In this document: one piece after another, positions 34,490-46,588 of the stretch
Numbering within the stretch: position 1 is the first letter of the stretch
How the letters are laid out: each line of letters starts with the position of its first letter
Source: Hydrangea macrophylla
Lineage: Eukaryota; Streptophyta; Magnoliopsida; Cornales; Hydrangeaceae
Assembly (NCBI GenBank): GCA_033977485.1
Contig: CM066984.1
Span: 29,679,501 to 29,743,500 of the forward strand
Direction: 5' to 3'
Length of the DNA: 64,000 nt
Notes under the pieces: model-generated
Told to the model about the DNA's origin: nothing
What the model saw: only the letters and a program-made list of their open reading frames with translations
The model's database searches: none
Program-made: the position numbers and the translations under genes

Positions 34490-34540
34490 CTAACTCACTT
34501 TTGCAGGAATCACGATTGTATTTAGCGTATGCAACATGCC
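34490..34540 (-). other. Conserved non-coding block, Athila-2
   Basis: Minus sense ggcatgttgcatacg then gtgagttag. Third copy of the block at 3577-3628 and 53538-53589. It lies 50-110 bp before the purine tract. Confidence 0.65.
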
Positions 34541-36329
34541 TTTAAACTTCTAGGCGTCCCTAGTAGAATGAGTTATAGTCTCGTGAGGGGTTACAATGAA
34601 GTTACACACAAACTTCTATTTAAATATTTATTATTTTTTTCCTTAAAAAAATCTATACTACAACGACGCAAGATAGAAAAAGACTTCCCTATCATTAACA
34701 TGTATAGAACTAGAATAAGATGCAATGATAATGATATAACGAATCACTACTTATCCTAGATAAACAATCCCATATAAAGGTGTGATCGGAATAAATCGAA
34801 CATATCTTAAATTGCATGTGTGTGAAGTGGTAATCAAGTGAACATGCGTCTACTATGAATCATAGATTATAACTCGGATTGCTTCTGAGTATGCTCTGAC
34901 TACAAATTTTACCACAATTGTACTTAAAAAAATGAATCACTATGAAACTAATGTAATCTCTTAACGATATGTGAGTAGAAATAATATTCTCTAAGCAAAG
35001 AATCTCACATTTGACATATGAAAAATGTACGTACCGAAAAAAATAAAAGTCTAATGAATATGACGCCAACAATTATAAATCATTCAACGATATCCCTTAT
35101 TTCATTTTTTTTTCAATCCATACATCTATAGAATCAAGTAGGACTTAACTAGAAGGACAAAATGTAGGTTAGGGTTATAGCACAAATATGAAGGGAAAAG
35201 GATAAGGAAAAAGTCCAAGAGTGGTTTTAGATGGGCACCAAAATAACTTGAGGCCATTTATTTGCATCTACTAATTTTTTTCACCCTTCATTTTATTTTT
35301 TTTTAAAACAACCTTCTATTTTAGTTGGAGTGGATAGGATAATAAGTGAATAAAGAAAAAGGTCTAAACTTTTATTTGAAAGCTCAACGTCCTAACTAGG
35401 GATATTATTATTTATTTCTTTTCAAGGTAGGTCAAAAGTTCAAAGGGGTATGAATACAAAGAAACCTACAATCATGTCCTATGAGTGTATGGTTAATTTT
35501 CTATATTTTTTAAGGGATTTTCTTCCTTTTTTTATTTTTTTTATTTTTTTTGGCATGGCCATTATTTATTCTCTTTAACATTTCTCTTGATTGTTAACCA
35601 AATTTCAAGGAAAATGAGACTTCATCAATGACATATCCTGTTTTTTTTTTTCAAAGAGATTTGACAAATAATTTATATTTATAACCCTTAAAAAATAAAA
35701 GACAGGCACAAAAACTCACAAGGGTCTATTTTCCACACTTCATCATCTAGCAATGCGAATCAGATTCAAGTTCAATCTCAACATACATTTATATGACTAC
35801 GTATAAACTACAATTCAAGTACACATCACATGAATCATGAATCAAGATATAAAAAGTAGCATGTTTCCAAGCATAGTATTCAAATCAATCAACATTAATG
35901 ACAAGGAATATTTATTACATAAAAATCCTACATTTTTTTCTTTAAGTATTTTTAACAAAACTAGAATTTCAAAAGTTACTAATAAAGCTATAACAGAAAT
36001 AAACTACTAACAATTTAAAACCAACTATATAGTGTAAATCCAAATCTAAATCTACATCATTATCCATGAATCCAAGTATCCTCTAACACCCAACACCTAT
36101 AGGCTGTAAATCCATATGCAGAGCGTAGAACAATCACCAAAGTGATCAAGTGTGAAGAAATAATGGCATATACTGTAACCCACATAAATCAATAATAGGT
36201 GGTATAGTGGGTAGAACAAACATATAAGAATCTACTAGCTCCTAATCTGGATGCAGAGTAGGATCATATGCATCCCAATCTATCTCCCCCTCCTCAACAA
36301 AGCCCTTAGCAGTTAATGGAGTAGTATCA
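34541..36329 (-). other. Athila-2 3' untranslated region
   Basis: AT-rich, with T-rich runs around 35515-35560 and 35640-35655. No domain or RNA gene is visible. Fits the long non-coding 3' part usual in Athila elements. Confidence 0.5.
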
Positions 36330-36664
36330 TACTTAGTGGTGCTCTGGTACAAAGAACTTGGCAATGTCCTGTGCAAACCAACCAGGATGCCCTGCCCATT
36401 GATGAACAACCTCAAGCACATAATCTGGAAGGTGAAGATACTGATAAGTAACCTCTACTGCATGCTCCTCAATAGGGATCTCTGAGCAAGGCTAACTAGG
36501 AACCAACTCTTCCTTCTCGACCTCTGCATCAGATGAAATAGATGAAATGGAAGAATCGAAGGATGACTCCTCAGAGCTAGGTGGTGTACCATAAATCCCA
36601 TCTCGACATATAGGATCATCCCTAAACAAACTATCATCCTCCGAAGAGTAGGCAGAATCATGTC
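36330..36664 (-). pseudogene. Acidic serine-rich frame, Athila-2
   Basis: In minus sense a frame rich in S, E and D runs GHDSAYSSEDDSLF (about 36620-36664) through SSEESSFDSS to a TAG near 36496, and then continues with a tyrosine/histidine-containing stretch to about 36330. It resembles no domain I know. It may be a second extra protein of the element or the tail of the upstream frame. A frame with a similar acidic, serine-rich tone lies at about 48960-49150 in Athila-4. Confidence 0.35.
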
Positions 36665-37367
36665 CCTGCGAAAGATGAATCAGAACTACTAGGCACTAAG
36701 TTATTGGTTATATAGTCCTTGCCTTTGTTAAATACATAACCAAATTTCCTTTTATCTTAATTTTTATTTCTTGATTATGTAACTCTATTAATTTCCTTTG
36801 AAAAGAAAATTTGTGATTGTGCGTTAAGAAATTAACGGGCATGATCTCCCCCAAACCTGAACCTTTCATTGTCCCTAATGAAATAGTTTAGCATAAGGGC
36901 GATAAATGAAATAGCATGGTAATGGGAATCAGTAATCAAATATCAAGGAATAACTCAAGTCTAGACCATATAATAATAAACAGATGTGAAGCAGGTAAAT
37001 GAAAAAAAGCATAATCAAGGACCACTAGCCTAAAAGAATAACAATCTATGGTAAACATGGCTTAGTGGTCCAATACATGTCCAACAGAAAACAAAAAGAT
37101 TGAACAAAAAATATTAAACTGCTAAAATCAAAGTAGGATGATAAAAATATCCTAATAGAATATGTAACAGAAATGAGAAAAGAACATGACTTGATCTACT
37201 ACAAGTTCCACATACCTATAAAAGTCATATAAAAAAATAAAAGAAAATAATTTGAAAATTTTGGACTAGAACAGGGCAAAGTGGGGTCGAACTTCTAAAT
37301 ACGCCCCCCCCCCCCCCCCCAAACCAACCAAACAAATGAAATCTAGGGAAAATGACCAACTCTACTC
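36665..37367 (-). other. Spacer with C17 homopolymer
   Basis: Non-coding. Includes 17 consecutive C at 37304-37320, next to a purine-rich minus-strand context resembling a polypurine tract. Homopolymers of this length are prone to sequencing error. Confidence 0.5.
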
Positions 37368-38599
37368 CTAAAACAAGGCATCCACATCGAACATCGGTAC
37401 ACTACCATCATTAACATCACCATCACCATCACCATCAGAGCCTCCATCACCTCCATCTCTATCATCACCATCCCCATCATCGTCCATGTCATCTACAACA
37501 CCATCGATAGGTACAGCCTATGGTGATAAAGGTGGCGAAAAATCTCATTGATATAAAGTCTGCTCTAGATAGAAAGAAGTGAATAAACAATGGACATAAG
37601 ATTAAGTATAAAACATCTTACCGAGCAGGCAGTAATAACCATAAGGAGTCCAATGAAAAGGGGCCTGCTCAGGGCTAGGCACACAATCCTGAGTATAAAG
37701 GAAGGACAACGAGGTAGATGGCCTACTCTGATATAATTACGGGCAATTGTAGGGTCTAGAGCAACTAGGCTCCAGTGCCACTCGACCTCATTGAACACAG
37801 GATAGAAAGTTCTAAAACCTCACAATCGGGGAAAGGAAAGGGCATATGATGGAGAATAGTAGTAATGGTACGCGAGAATCTTAGGCACTGAGTAGACTCA
37901 GGCTTATGGAGAATAATGGCTTTTTTTATAGTACATGCATGCCAAAATAACCCTCCCTATGTGGAACCACTCCCCAACCCACAATTCCTATAATGCCTTG
38001 TGGATCACCAAGGTCCCTCTTGATCATAACCCAATGGATAGGCGATTCTTTTGAAGACGATGTCAACAAACAAATCTCCAGAAAAAAGTCTCTCCGATGA
38101 ATCGACTGCACAAAACCTACATTACCATGGGCCATACGGGTACTAATCTCGATAAAGGAATGGAGAATGGGAGGTCGGATATAAGTGGCCTCAACATGGT
38201 CGGTAAGAATACCTAAGGCTACACAAATATTGTCAGCGGTGATTCTGAGACTGGTATTATTTGTAAGAGTGATGAGGCACTCGAGGTCGGGGTTATTGAC
38301 ACTGCCAAACTGAAATGCTGGTAAAATAGACGGATGAGATGGGGGTAAGTAATAAGCTCATGATCATGGAAGAAAATAGGAGTGGCGAGGCAAGCTCTCG
38401 AAATTGTGGCTACACCACCTAGCATCGTCGTCTGTATCAAAGTAATCAAAATTTATGTTTTGGAAGGTGGGTTCTTATGGGGCAAGGATCAGTCAGGGAT
38501 ATTCTCCTTTCCCTTCTGCTTCTCCTGGGATGGGCCTGCTGGACCAAAACCAGATTCTGAAACAATAGTAGAAGGGTTAGAAGGTCTCTTTCGGGCCAT
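37368..38599 (-). pseudogene. Athila-2 env-position protein, function unknown
   Basis: Frame downstream of integrase, where Athila elements carry a protein often called env-like. M at 38597-38599 starts a basic, proline/serine-rich N-terminus (MARKRPSNPST). Stops and frameshifts occur near 38450. Open stretches follow with SLRITADNICVALGI (about 38240) and IHWVMIKRDLGD (about 38030). A long Asp/Gly-rich acidic tail at 37375-37500 ends in TAG at 37368. I see no clear signal peptide or membrane anchor, so an envelope role is not supported by sequence. Similar architecture occurs at 50258-51613. It may belong to the plant retrotransposon extra-ORF families without known function. Confidence 0.5.
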
Positions 38600-39699
38600 A
38601 GAATAAAAAGGAAAGAAAAGCAAAAGATCTAAAAAGGTAACTAAAGAAAATAAGAACAAAACAAAAAGAAAAGAGAAATCTCCACCCTACCAGAAATTGA
38701 CAAAACTCCCAAAGGTTGGTTCCTACAAAGAAAAACAATCCCGATAAGGGATATTATCAATTATAATTCTCAATTTCCAAGTCAACTATGTTCACACGGG
38801 GATGAGCACGTGGTTCTAGACATCAACCCACAACTGTCACTATCAGGTCGCAGTACCTAAGGAACTGTAAATAGGAGTAAGATGTCACTAGACTAATCGC
38901 TACAAGATCGTCCCATTGAACTGCAAGAAGATGCCCACTAAAAAGAGAGGGAGGGAAGGGGCTAAGAGGGAACAAGAGGGAACACAAGACCAAGAGGGAG
39001 TATCAATACATATATATACCAAAAAAGTTATAAACAAAAGTGTTAAAGTGAATATTTGTATATTTGTATATATCACAGATATATATATCAAGGGAAAGAG
39101 ATAAAGAGGGAGTGCGAACGAAAGAGAAAGAAAGACAGATAGAGAAAGAACTTGAGAGGGAAGGGGGGTTCTGGCTGATGGTGACGGTAGGTGGCCAGCT
39201 ATGGAACTGTAGTGGCAGTGTGGAATGAGATAGGAGAAAAAAGAAAAGAAAAGAAAAGAGAAGAGGAAGAAGAAAAGTCCGTCTGCCCCATTTTTAGAAC
39301 CCAAAATCCTAATGCCCGCGTGAGATTCCTTAGAGGGAATGAATATAAAAAAATTTAGAAATTTTCTTAGGCAAAAATCTATTCGCGCAAACAATCCCAT
39401 GAGCGAGGTTTTAGACGAATAAAGATAGCAGATATAAAAATTATACTAAGGCTTTGGCCAACTCGCGTGGTCCGTGCATGAGGTACTGGGTTCTTTTGAT
39501 TTGCATTGCTAATTTTTATATAAAAACCTCAATTCAAAGTCGTAACTCCCCCAAACCTTGTTCCAAAGAGCAAATCGACTTAATACCAACCGAAATAACA
39601 AGAAAAAAACAAAAAAGATATACAGCACTTAGGTTGCCTCCCAATAAGTGCTATGTTTAATGTCATTATCTCAACTATTCTAATCCCAATTAGTCCAAA
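38600..39699 (-). other. Spacer with simple repeats, Athila-2
   Basis: Between integrase and the env-position frame. It holds AT-rich alternating sequence at about 39056-39087, a purine-rich stretch at 39100-39180 and AAAAG repeats at 39237-39262. No domain. Confidence 0.5.
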
Positions 39700-40538
39700 T
39701 AAATTTGATCGGCCAAATCAATTGCCTCCACTTTCTCTCCGATTTCACCTATATGTTGTGCCTTCAACCATTGCCTATCGACCTTGAACGGTGTTCCATC
39801 CTCGGCATCATGAATTTTGATCGCATTATGCTAAACAACTTCAATTATCATGTAAAGTCCTCCCCAACATGATTTTAGTTTTCCAGGATATAAACGCTAC
39901 TTGGAATTGAATAACTAGACTAGTTGTCCGATTTTAAAATTCTTACACTAAATTAATTTATTGTGAATTGCTTTCAACCATTCTTTGTAAAGTTTGGCAT
40001 TTTCATATGCTTTGTTTCTCAATTCTTCCATTTCCTAAATTTGGAAATTGTGGTAACAACTGGCCGATTTCATATCTTGATTAAAGGCCGTGATGACCTA
40101 GAATGCCTTATGTTCTAGCTCGACCAAAAGGTGAGAACCTTTTCTAAATACTAGATGGTAGGGTGGCATTCCTGTCGGATTTTTGTACACTATACAGTAA
40201 GCCCATAGTGCATCAGCTATTCGTAATGACTAGTCTTTGCGATCGGGTCAAACAATTTTTACAAGAATACACTTAATTTTCCTATTAGACACTTCTACTT
40301 GTCCATTGGTTTGCAGATAGTAAGTTCTACCTACTTTATGTGTGATAAAGTATTTACGGACCAAAACCTCGAATGGCTAATTACAGAAATGTGAACCACC
40401 ATCACTAATTATAGCTTGTGGGGTACCAAAATGACAAAATATAATCTTTTATAAATTGAATAATGACTTTATGGTCATTCATCATAGTGACTATCCTCTA
40501 CCCACTTGGATACATAATCTACCGCGACTAAGATATGT
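39700..40538 (-). pseudogene. Athila-2 integrase, C-terminal half
   Basis: Minus sense: ILVAVDYVSKWVE near 40530, the catalytic-region block IISDGGSHFCN near 40390, NGQVEVSNR near 40290, then GKLKSCWGG near 39870 and a C-terminal block with IHDAEDGTPFKVD near 39800. This combination is typical of the Athila lineage. Stops and frameshifts are frequent. The zinc-binding N-terminus and all of reverse transcriptase are missing because the element is cut where Chromo-3 starts at 40539. Confidence 0.85.
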
Positions 40539-40928
40539 TGTAATGCCCGTACCTAGAGAAATGAGATAATATTTATTTTGCATGCATTGATTTGTTCTGA
40601 AAGGGACACAGTTGGACAGATGTGAAGTGTGACCCATGGGAGGTCTGAATTGGATAAATTACATTTATGTGATTAAATGAATATTTTCTTAGTTGTTTAA
40701 TATCATATTATTAGTTATGATCTTTTATAGTACTAATTTTGGTACTCGTGTGCGAGCGAATTGGAACCAAATTCATAACCAGTAGGTTAATTGGCAACTT
40801 CAAAAGGTATGTAGGATCATGTTTGGGACCCACACGTGTCATTGACATATACCCACTTAGATATTGGGTAGTTAATGTAATTGTTTAGGGGATTTTATAA
40901 TAGAGCTTTAAGAAATATTGGACGTATA

Positions 40929-40938
40929 ACTATAAATA
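40929..40938 (+). promoter_or_regulatory. Chromo-3 LTR TATA box candidate
   Basis: ACTATAAATAAG about 390 bp into the LTR, comparable to the position in Chromo-2. Confidence 0.5.
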
Positions 40939-42344
40939 AGCAAAAATTTGGCTAGGAAGCCCAAGAGGTTGGCACCTCTATCATGGCTCATCTTCACCTT
41001 TTCAACCAAAAAAAAAGAGATGTAGAGAGGGAGAGTCGGCCATTGTAGGGGAGGATAAGAGTTTTGCGCTATTATATCTCTGTTTCTCCACAGTCGGAAC
41101 ACCGTTTTGTGAAACAAAGCCGTATTCTGACCCGTGCAGGTGAGAAGATTATTTTAATACCTTTCATTTTCAGTTTCAATAACATTTTTCTGCAAACCTT
41201 TTTGAGGCGAGGATATATATACATGAAATTTATGTGTAGGATTATCACTAGATACAACTAGAGGTAAAATTTATAATATATTCGGGATTTCTAAGCTTTA
41301 ATAGGAGTAATTCGTGACGTGAGTGCTCTAATCTTAAATTGGGTATTAAATGACATTTGTATGATACTGATTATGATGGAATGCTAAATTCTTGAATTTA
41401 GAAAAGCATGTGCTAATTGGAGCTTAACATGTCAAATTTGTTGAAAATGCTATATTGATGTGTTGGCATGCTTATGTGCTCAAATGGGTTAATGGATGTC
41501 AAGTAATGACCACCATTATTTAGCCCATATCAAAGGGACGATGATATTTCTCATAAAAAGGGGACGGTGGTGACGATCACAACAATTTGACTACGATCAC
41601 GTGAGAGTGTGTGAATTCATTCTATGCGACGGTAAAGGTAAGAATAGCCTGGAATGTTGGGTCCATTGCGATGTTGGTTAGTTACTTGACTTTTTGACAA
41701 CTAGCTTTATCGTTGTGTCATTTAAATGTTACATATACTGCATTTCATACTCCAATGACATGATTGGAATGTTCACTAAGTGTAAGCATAAAATAAAACT
41801 ATTTTTCTATGTGGTTATGGAATAATCATTGTAGGCACGGATCGTGAGAAGGGAAGGGAATGAATGGAAATCTGGGCAGAGATCTTCATCTTTATATCTT
41901 TATAAGCATGTAATTAAGTTTATGATGGTGGGGTTAAAACTCATATTTGTAAGGTTGTTGTTATGGATTTTGGTTGTATATGGTTTTTGTTGGGGGAACA
42001 AGTTTTGTTTGGAATTGCAAACTTCTTAAGAATGTTGTAAAATGCTAGCATCTTTTAATCTTACATTAAAAGGTGATGGCTGAACTTCCTAGTATGTTGA
42101 GTACATTTTCCTCGAGTTTAAATTATGTTTTGGCATTTGCACTCATATTGATCATGAATTGGGAAAGAATGCAAGTTTGTACTTTCAAATGGAATTTCAT
42201 GGATTTTGATGAATGAGTAAACTTGCAGCTGCTTAGAAATAGTTTCTAGAAACTCATTTGATGTTTGGTTGGGTTTTGGTAGCAAAGCATATGTTTTGGT
42301 AATGTTTTTAACTCTTAAAATAGGGAAACTTGATCTACAGAATC

Positions 42345-42447
42345 TGGATCGATCGGAGTTTGGTGCCGATCGATCTGTACCAGTTCGATGAACTTTAAGT
42401 TTTTATTTGACAAAACTGGATTGATCCCTTTTGGGGTGGATCGATCA
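42345..42447 (+). repeat. GATCGATC word cluster in Chromo-3 LTR
   Basis: Five words in 103 bp: three GATCGATC cores and decayed GTTCGATGAAC and GGATTGATCC forms. The cluster is in the downstream, transcribed part of the LTR, about 1.4 kb after the TATA box, as in Chromo-2. Confidence 0.75.
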
Positions 42448-42692
42448 GTAGGTGTAATTTTACCTTGACAACTTTTACAGAAATGGACATAACTCTTTCT
42501 AGAAAACTTGAAATCTGTGCTATTTTTTATGTGGGAACCAAGAATAGAAGTGCTATCTTTTGATGTAAAATTTTACCATTTTTCCCTTAAGCTATTTTGT
42601 CTTGACAAAGTTCTTTTATGATATCTAATTCATGCTTTTCTTAGTAATTAGAGGATGATTTGATGTGTTAGCATTGTCACACATGTGCTAAT

Positions 42693-42705
42693 CCGCCCAA
42701 GGCGG
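42693..42705 (+). other. Hairpin near the Chromo-3 LTR 3' end
   Basis: CCGCC-CAA-GGCGG followed by a short T run, 14 bp before the LTR end. Chromo-2 has CCGC/GCGG arms at the corresponding place (about 31308-31322). Confidence 0.5.
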
Positions 42706-42719
42706 GTTTTGGTATGACA

Positions 42720-42745
42720 AATTTTGGTCTCAAGGTAATAGGCTA
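42720..42745 (+). other. Chromo-3 primer-binding site, decayed
   Basis: aattttggtctcaagg follows the LTR, resembling TTGGTATCAGAGC with several changes. Confidence 0.5.
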
Positions 42746-42910
42746 TAGCCTTGGGGACAAGAAATGACGCGTGAGTGTGCACACAATGACACATAGATAC
42801 ACGTTCATGCATACCCGTTTACTTAGCATGCTTTAAAATATTGTTTAGCATGCACCATTATTTATTTAAAAGTAATGTGTGTATAAATATTGTGTTGTGG
42901 GTTCCAAGCA

Positions 42911-43900
42911 AGGATGTTTGGAGGTGAGCACCCATCTTTAACCCGTATAGATAGAATGGAGGTAGTTATGGAAAAGTTGGTAAGACTGGCTGAAACTCGA
43001 GTTATCGAGGAAGGACCGAGCTCGTCAAACCCAGGACAGAGGGTGGAACCAACAAACATTGCAATGTTTTTTAAACAAAATTCAAGGTAATTTAAGAGAG
43101 AAACCAATCCGATGAAGGATGATCATTGGTTAATAGATATGGAGAGAATCTTCCATGATTTTCAATGTTCAGAAGAGCAAAAGGTTTTGTTTGTTTTTGA
43201 TACCTTGAAAGAGGAAGCACAGAATTAGTGGACATCAGTATTGAGGCGAGAAGCACCGACTACATGGAATAGATTTGTAGAAGAGTTTTTGAAACAAATT
43301 TCCCTTGGTGTTTCAATGATCAGAAGTCTCGAGAGTTTTTTTCTCTCTGCCAAGAAAATATAAAGTTAGAGACTACACAGCCAAGTTCGCAAGTTTGGCT
43401 CAATTTGCGATGGATTTTGTACTGAACGAATATATCCAGGCAAGAAGATTTAAAGAAGGACTCTATAGGGGCATTAGGGCGCGAGTGGATACACTCTGGC
43501 TACCAAAATATTCAGAAGTGTTAGAAGTAGCCTTGATTGCGGAATGAGGTGTGTTATCATTGGGACAAAGTCAACAATTCAAAAGGCCGAAAGGTAGTTA
43601 ATTTTAAGGACAGGGTAGTTCTAAAAGACAGAGCTTGGGGAGTTCACTGGAAAGTGGGGGCAACAAACCCAGGTGTCAGACTTATGGTAACTATCATTGG
43701 GGAGTGTGCAATATTTCTCCTAAGATAAAGTACTACTCCGAGGCAAAGGCATAGGTGAAAGTAGGATAAGGTATTAGTCGCGTGGTGGCCTGGGGCATCA
43801 AGAATGTAATTGTCCCAAGAGGAAGCAATGAGGTTCAAGCACATCTGTGGTAAGTGCACCAAGTCAGAGGCCACCATAGCAATAATCCCAAGGGAAGGAG
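42911..43900 (+). pseudogene. Chromo-3 gag
   Basis: Gag remnant. M at 42911 starts a short open part to 43090 that ends in TAA. After a frame change the capsid domain is traceable: a DFQCSEEQKV block near 43160, a block corresponding to WTSVLRREAPTTW near 43235, and the C-terminal helices near 43370-43530. A zinc-knuckle-like QECNCPKRK near 43800 is incomplete. Five or more frame breaks. Function as in Chromo-2 gag; not translatable as a whole. Confidence 0.75.
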
Positions 43901-43973
43901 CATTGACAAGGAAGGTATTTCCAGCTCAAGCCTAGGAAGACCACTACGACCTATTTGCACGTGACCTAGAAAT

Positions 43974-44330
43974 GTGTTGTTAGATTCGGGGTCAACCCAT
44001 TCTTTTGTATCACATCAATTTGCTAGACATTTAGACAAATCCTTAGAATTACTAGATTTTAATTTATCCATTGCACTTCTATCAGGAGCTCCACTAGTGA
44101 GTTCGAGTGTCTTTAAAGCTTGTGGTATTGATGTGACTAGTAAGGGTATGCTTCTGACTTAGTGTGGTTGGTTATCTAACACTTTGATGTAATTTTGGGA
44201 ATGGATTGGCTATCTGTAAATCATTCTATTATAGACTATAAGAATAAGAGAATAACATTCCAAACACCAAATCAAGATGTGTTAGCTTCCAAGGGATAGG
44301 TGTAGTGTCACCACCATATTTAGTATCAAC
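43974..44330 (+). pseudogene. Chromo-3 aspartic protease
   Basis: Open from 43974 to 44162 with the intact active-site block LLDSGSTHSF; a TAG follows. The later block DVILGMDWLS is in another frame near 44190-44215. It keeps the catalytic Asp that Chromo-2 has lost, but the domain is split. Confidence 0.8.
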
Positions 44331-44389
44331 CATTAAGGCTTGTCGTTTATTGAAAAGGGTCGTCAAGGATTCTTGTGTAGCATACTTGA

Positions 44390-45671
44390 TGTTGGAAGTA
44401 TTGAAATAAAATTAGAAGATATACCTGTGGTCAAAGAATTTTTGGATGTCTTCCTAGAAGATTCGTCAAGCATGTTGATTGATAGGAAAATTTAGTTTTG
44501 GGATAGATGTGATACCGAGAACTCAACCAATTTTGTGGGCACAGTATATAATGGCTTTGGTAGAGTTGAAGGAGTTCAAGATTCAGTTTCAAAAGTTACT
44601 TGATAAGGGGTTTATTTGGCCTAACATATTACCGTGTGGTGCATCGGTTTTATTTGTAAAGAAGAAAGATAGAACCATGCGATTGTACATCAACTACAGG
44701 GAGATCAACAAGGTGACCATAAAGAACAAGTATCTATTGCCATATATTGATGACCTATTTGGCCAACTACAAGGGGCACAAGTCTTTTCTAAGATTTATT
44801 TGAGGTCGAGGTATCACCAGCAGAAAGTTAAAGTAGAAGATGTTAATAAGACAACTTTTAGGACTCAGTATGGGAAATACGAGTTTCTTGTTGTCATTTG
44901 GATTCACGAACGCACCAGCCTTCAAGACTTATTTCTCGATGACATCTTAATATATTCTAGAAGTCGGGAAGAACACGATTGACACTTGAGGTTAGTTTCA
45001 CAATGACTTAGAAAAAAGCAGTTATTTGGGAAGCTCAAGAAAAGTGAATTTTTATTGAAAACTATTACCTTTCTTAGACACGTGATCTCTAAAGATGGTG
45101 TCTCCGTGGATCCACAGAAAATAGAAGCTGTTATGAATTGGTCAAGACTGACAAATGTTTTGAGGTTCAGAGCTTTTTGGGGTCATCGAGTTACTATGGA
45201 AGATTCGTTCAAGACTTCACTAGAATCGCGACTCCAATGACTCAATTGATGAAGAAAGATGAACTATTTGGGTAGAAAAGAATGTAGAGACTTGACTTTG
45301 GCACCGATATTGGCTATTCTATCAGGTACTGGAGGGTTTAGTATATATAGTAATGCTTATCATCAGGGTCTAGGATGTGTTCTGATGTAAAAAGGTAAAG
45401 TGATAGCTTATGCATCAAGGCAGTTACGAACATATGAGAAGAATTATCCGACCCACGATTGGAGCTAGTAGCGATAATCTTCGCATTAAAGATTTGGCAT
45501 CACTACGAGGAAATATTCACTGATCATAAGAGTTTGAAATATTCGTTTACCCAAAGGGAGATGAACATGGAACAAAGAAGATGGCTTGAACTAATGAAAG
45601 ATTATGATTTGAAGATTCAATGCCATCTGGGTAAAGGTAACATGGTTGCCAATGCTTTGATCCAGAAGTGA
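44390..45671 (+). pseudogene. Chromo-3 reverse transcriptase and RNase H, with deletion
   Basis: Reverse transcriptase open at 44479-44982, with ELKEFKIQ, a [12 protein letters not shown] block and NKVTIKNKY. Between EFLV (about 44890) and LDDILIYS (about 44935) a stretch of some 25 residues normally containing the NAPAAFM helix and the start of the catalytic YxDD-type motif is lost and the frame shifts, so polymerase activity is not expected. The connection region is at 45055-45240 and RNase H with [13 protein letters not shown] at 45459-45671. Stops and frameshifts lie between. Confidence 0.85.
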
Positions 45672-45719
45672 TCAAAAAACATGGTTTATTATTTAACAGG
45701 CCAAAAAAGTTAGTGAAGG

Positions 45720-46583
45720 AATTTGAATAGTTAGAACTTGAAGTAGCTCCCAGAACTCAAGGCGGTTTACTAGCAGCTATCATAGTATAACCGAGTTTGA
45801 TTGATGAAATCAAGGTAAGTCAGCTTTTGGACCCAAATTTCAAGAAGGTAGTTGAAGAATTATATAAGGGTAAACGACTAGAATTCGGTTTCCAAGATAA
45901 CGTGTTGAGGTATATGAATCGGTTATGTGTTCCTAACATTGGGGCTATTAAAGATAAGATTCTAGAAAAAGCTCACAACACAAGGTATTCCGTACATCCG
46001 GGAGGTACCAAGATGTATAGGGACTTGCGAGAGGTACATTTGTGGAATGGTATGAAGCGGGAAGTCACAGAATTTATAGCTAAATGTACAACATGTCAAT
46101 GAGTAAAGCTAGAACCTCAATAACCTATTGGAGAGTTGCAACCATTAGAGATACCAAAATGGAAATGGGAGCATATCACGATGGATTTTGTATCAGGTTC
46201 GCTATAGTCTCCTAAGTCTAATGAAAATTTAGGTGATCATTAACCAGTTGACTAAGTTAGCCCATTTCTTGCCAATCAAAATTCATAATCCGACCAAGTT
46301 AGCAGAGATTTACATTAGAGAAGTGAGTCGATATCCATTGTGTCAGACTGGGACACACGGTTTGTGTCTAGGTTTTGGGAAAGTTTGCAAAAGGCAATGG
46401 GGATGAACTTGCACTTTGGCACGACTTTCCATCCACAGACGGACGGCCAATCCAAGCTAGTTATTCAGATTATGAATGATATGGTTCGAGGTTGTGTTAT
46501 GGATTTTCATATCAGATTGGGAAACCCACTTGCCATTAGTGGAATTATTCTATAATAATAGTTTTTAGACGAGTATTGGGTTA
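45720..46583 (+). pseudogene. Chromo-3 integrase, first part
   Basis: Zinc domain open at 45797-46102: H near the RYSVHPGG block and the CTTCQ knuckle, followed by TGA. The core follows with ITMDFVSG near 46180, IVSDWDTRF near 46345 and FHPQTDGQS near 46435. The frame ends at NSF-TSIGLA, where the Athila-3 solo LTR is inserted at 46589. The coding sequence resumes at 47874. Confidence 0.85.
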
Positions 46584-46588
46584 GCGCC
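46584..46588. repeat. Athila-3 target-site duplication, left
   Basis: gcgcc, repeated at 47869-47873. Confidence 0.88.

Larger units (their letters stand above)
24272..40538 (-). mobile_element. Athila-2: nested, interrupted Athila element
   Basis: Minus-strand element reduced to integrase C-terminal half (39700-40538), an env-position frame, a long 3' untranslated region and a 3' LTR. The LTR is split by Chromo-2 into 33416-34431 and 24272-24477, together about 1.2 kb, starting TGATAGGGG and ending ACACCATCA in minus sense. Reverse transcriptase, protease, gag and 5' LTR are absent; the left break is where Chromo-3 begins. Confidence 0.8.
40539..42719 (+). repeat. Chromo-3 5' LTR (2181 bp)
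   Basis: Starts TGTAATGCCCGTACC and ends GGTATGACA just before the primer-binding site. The first 48 or so bases match the 3' LTR stub at 48534. A GC-rich hairpin lies at 42693-42705, close to the 3' end. Confidence 0.8.

Noticed and set aside
37421..37440. Histidine-tag-like codons (ccatcaccatcacc), possible vector contamination
   Set aside because: In minus sense the stretch encodes an Asp/Gly-rich acidic tail in frame with the env-position protein. No vector sequence adjoins it.
37368..38599. True retroviral envelope
   Set aside because: No signal peptide, cleavage site or membrane anchor can be seen; kept as a protein of unknown function.
38900..39400. Minus-strand 166-codon hydrophobic frame as a membrane protein
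   Set aside because: It spans purine-rich and TA simple repeats, whose complement gives Phe/Ser/Leu runs. No homology is recognisable and no frame support in Athila-4.
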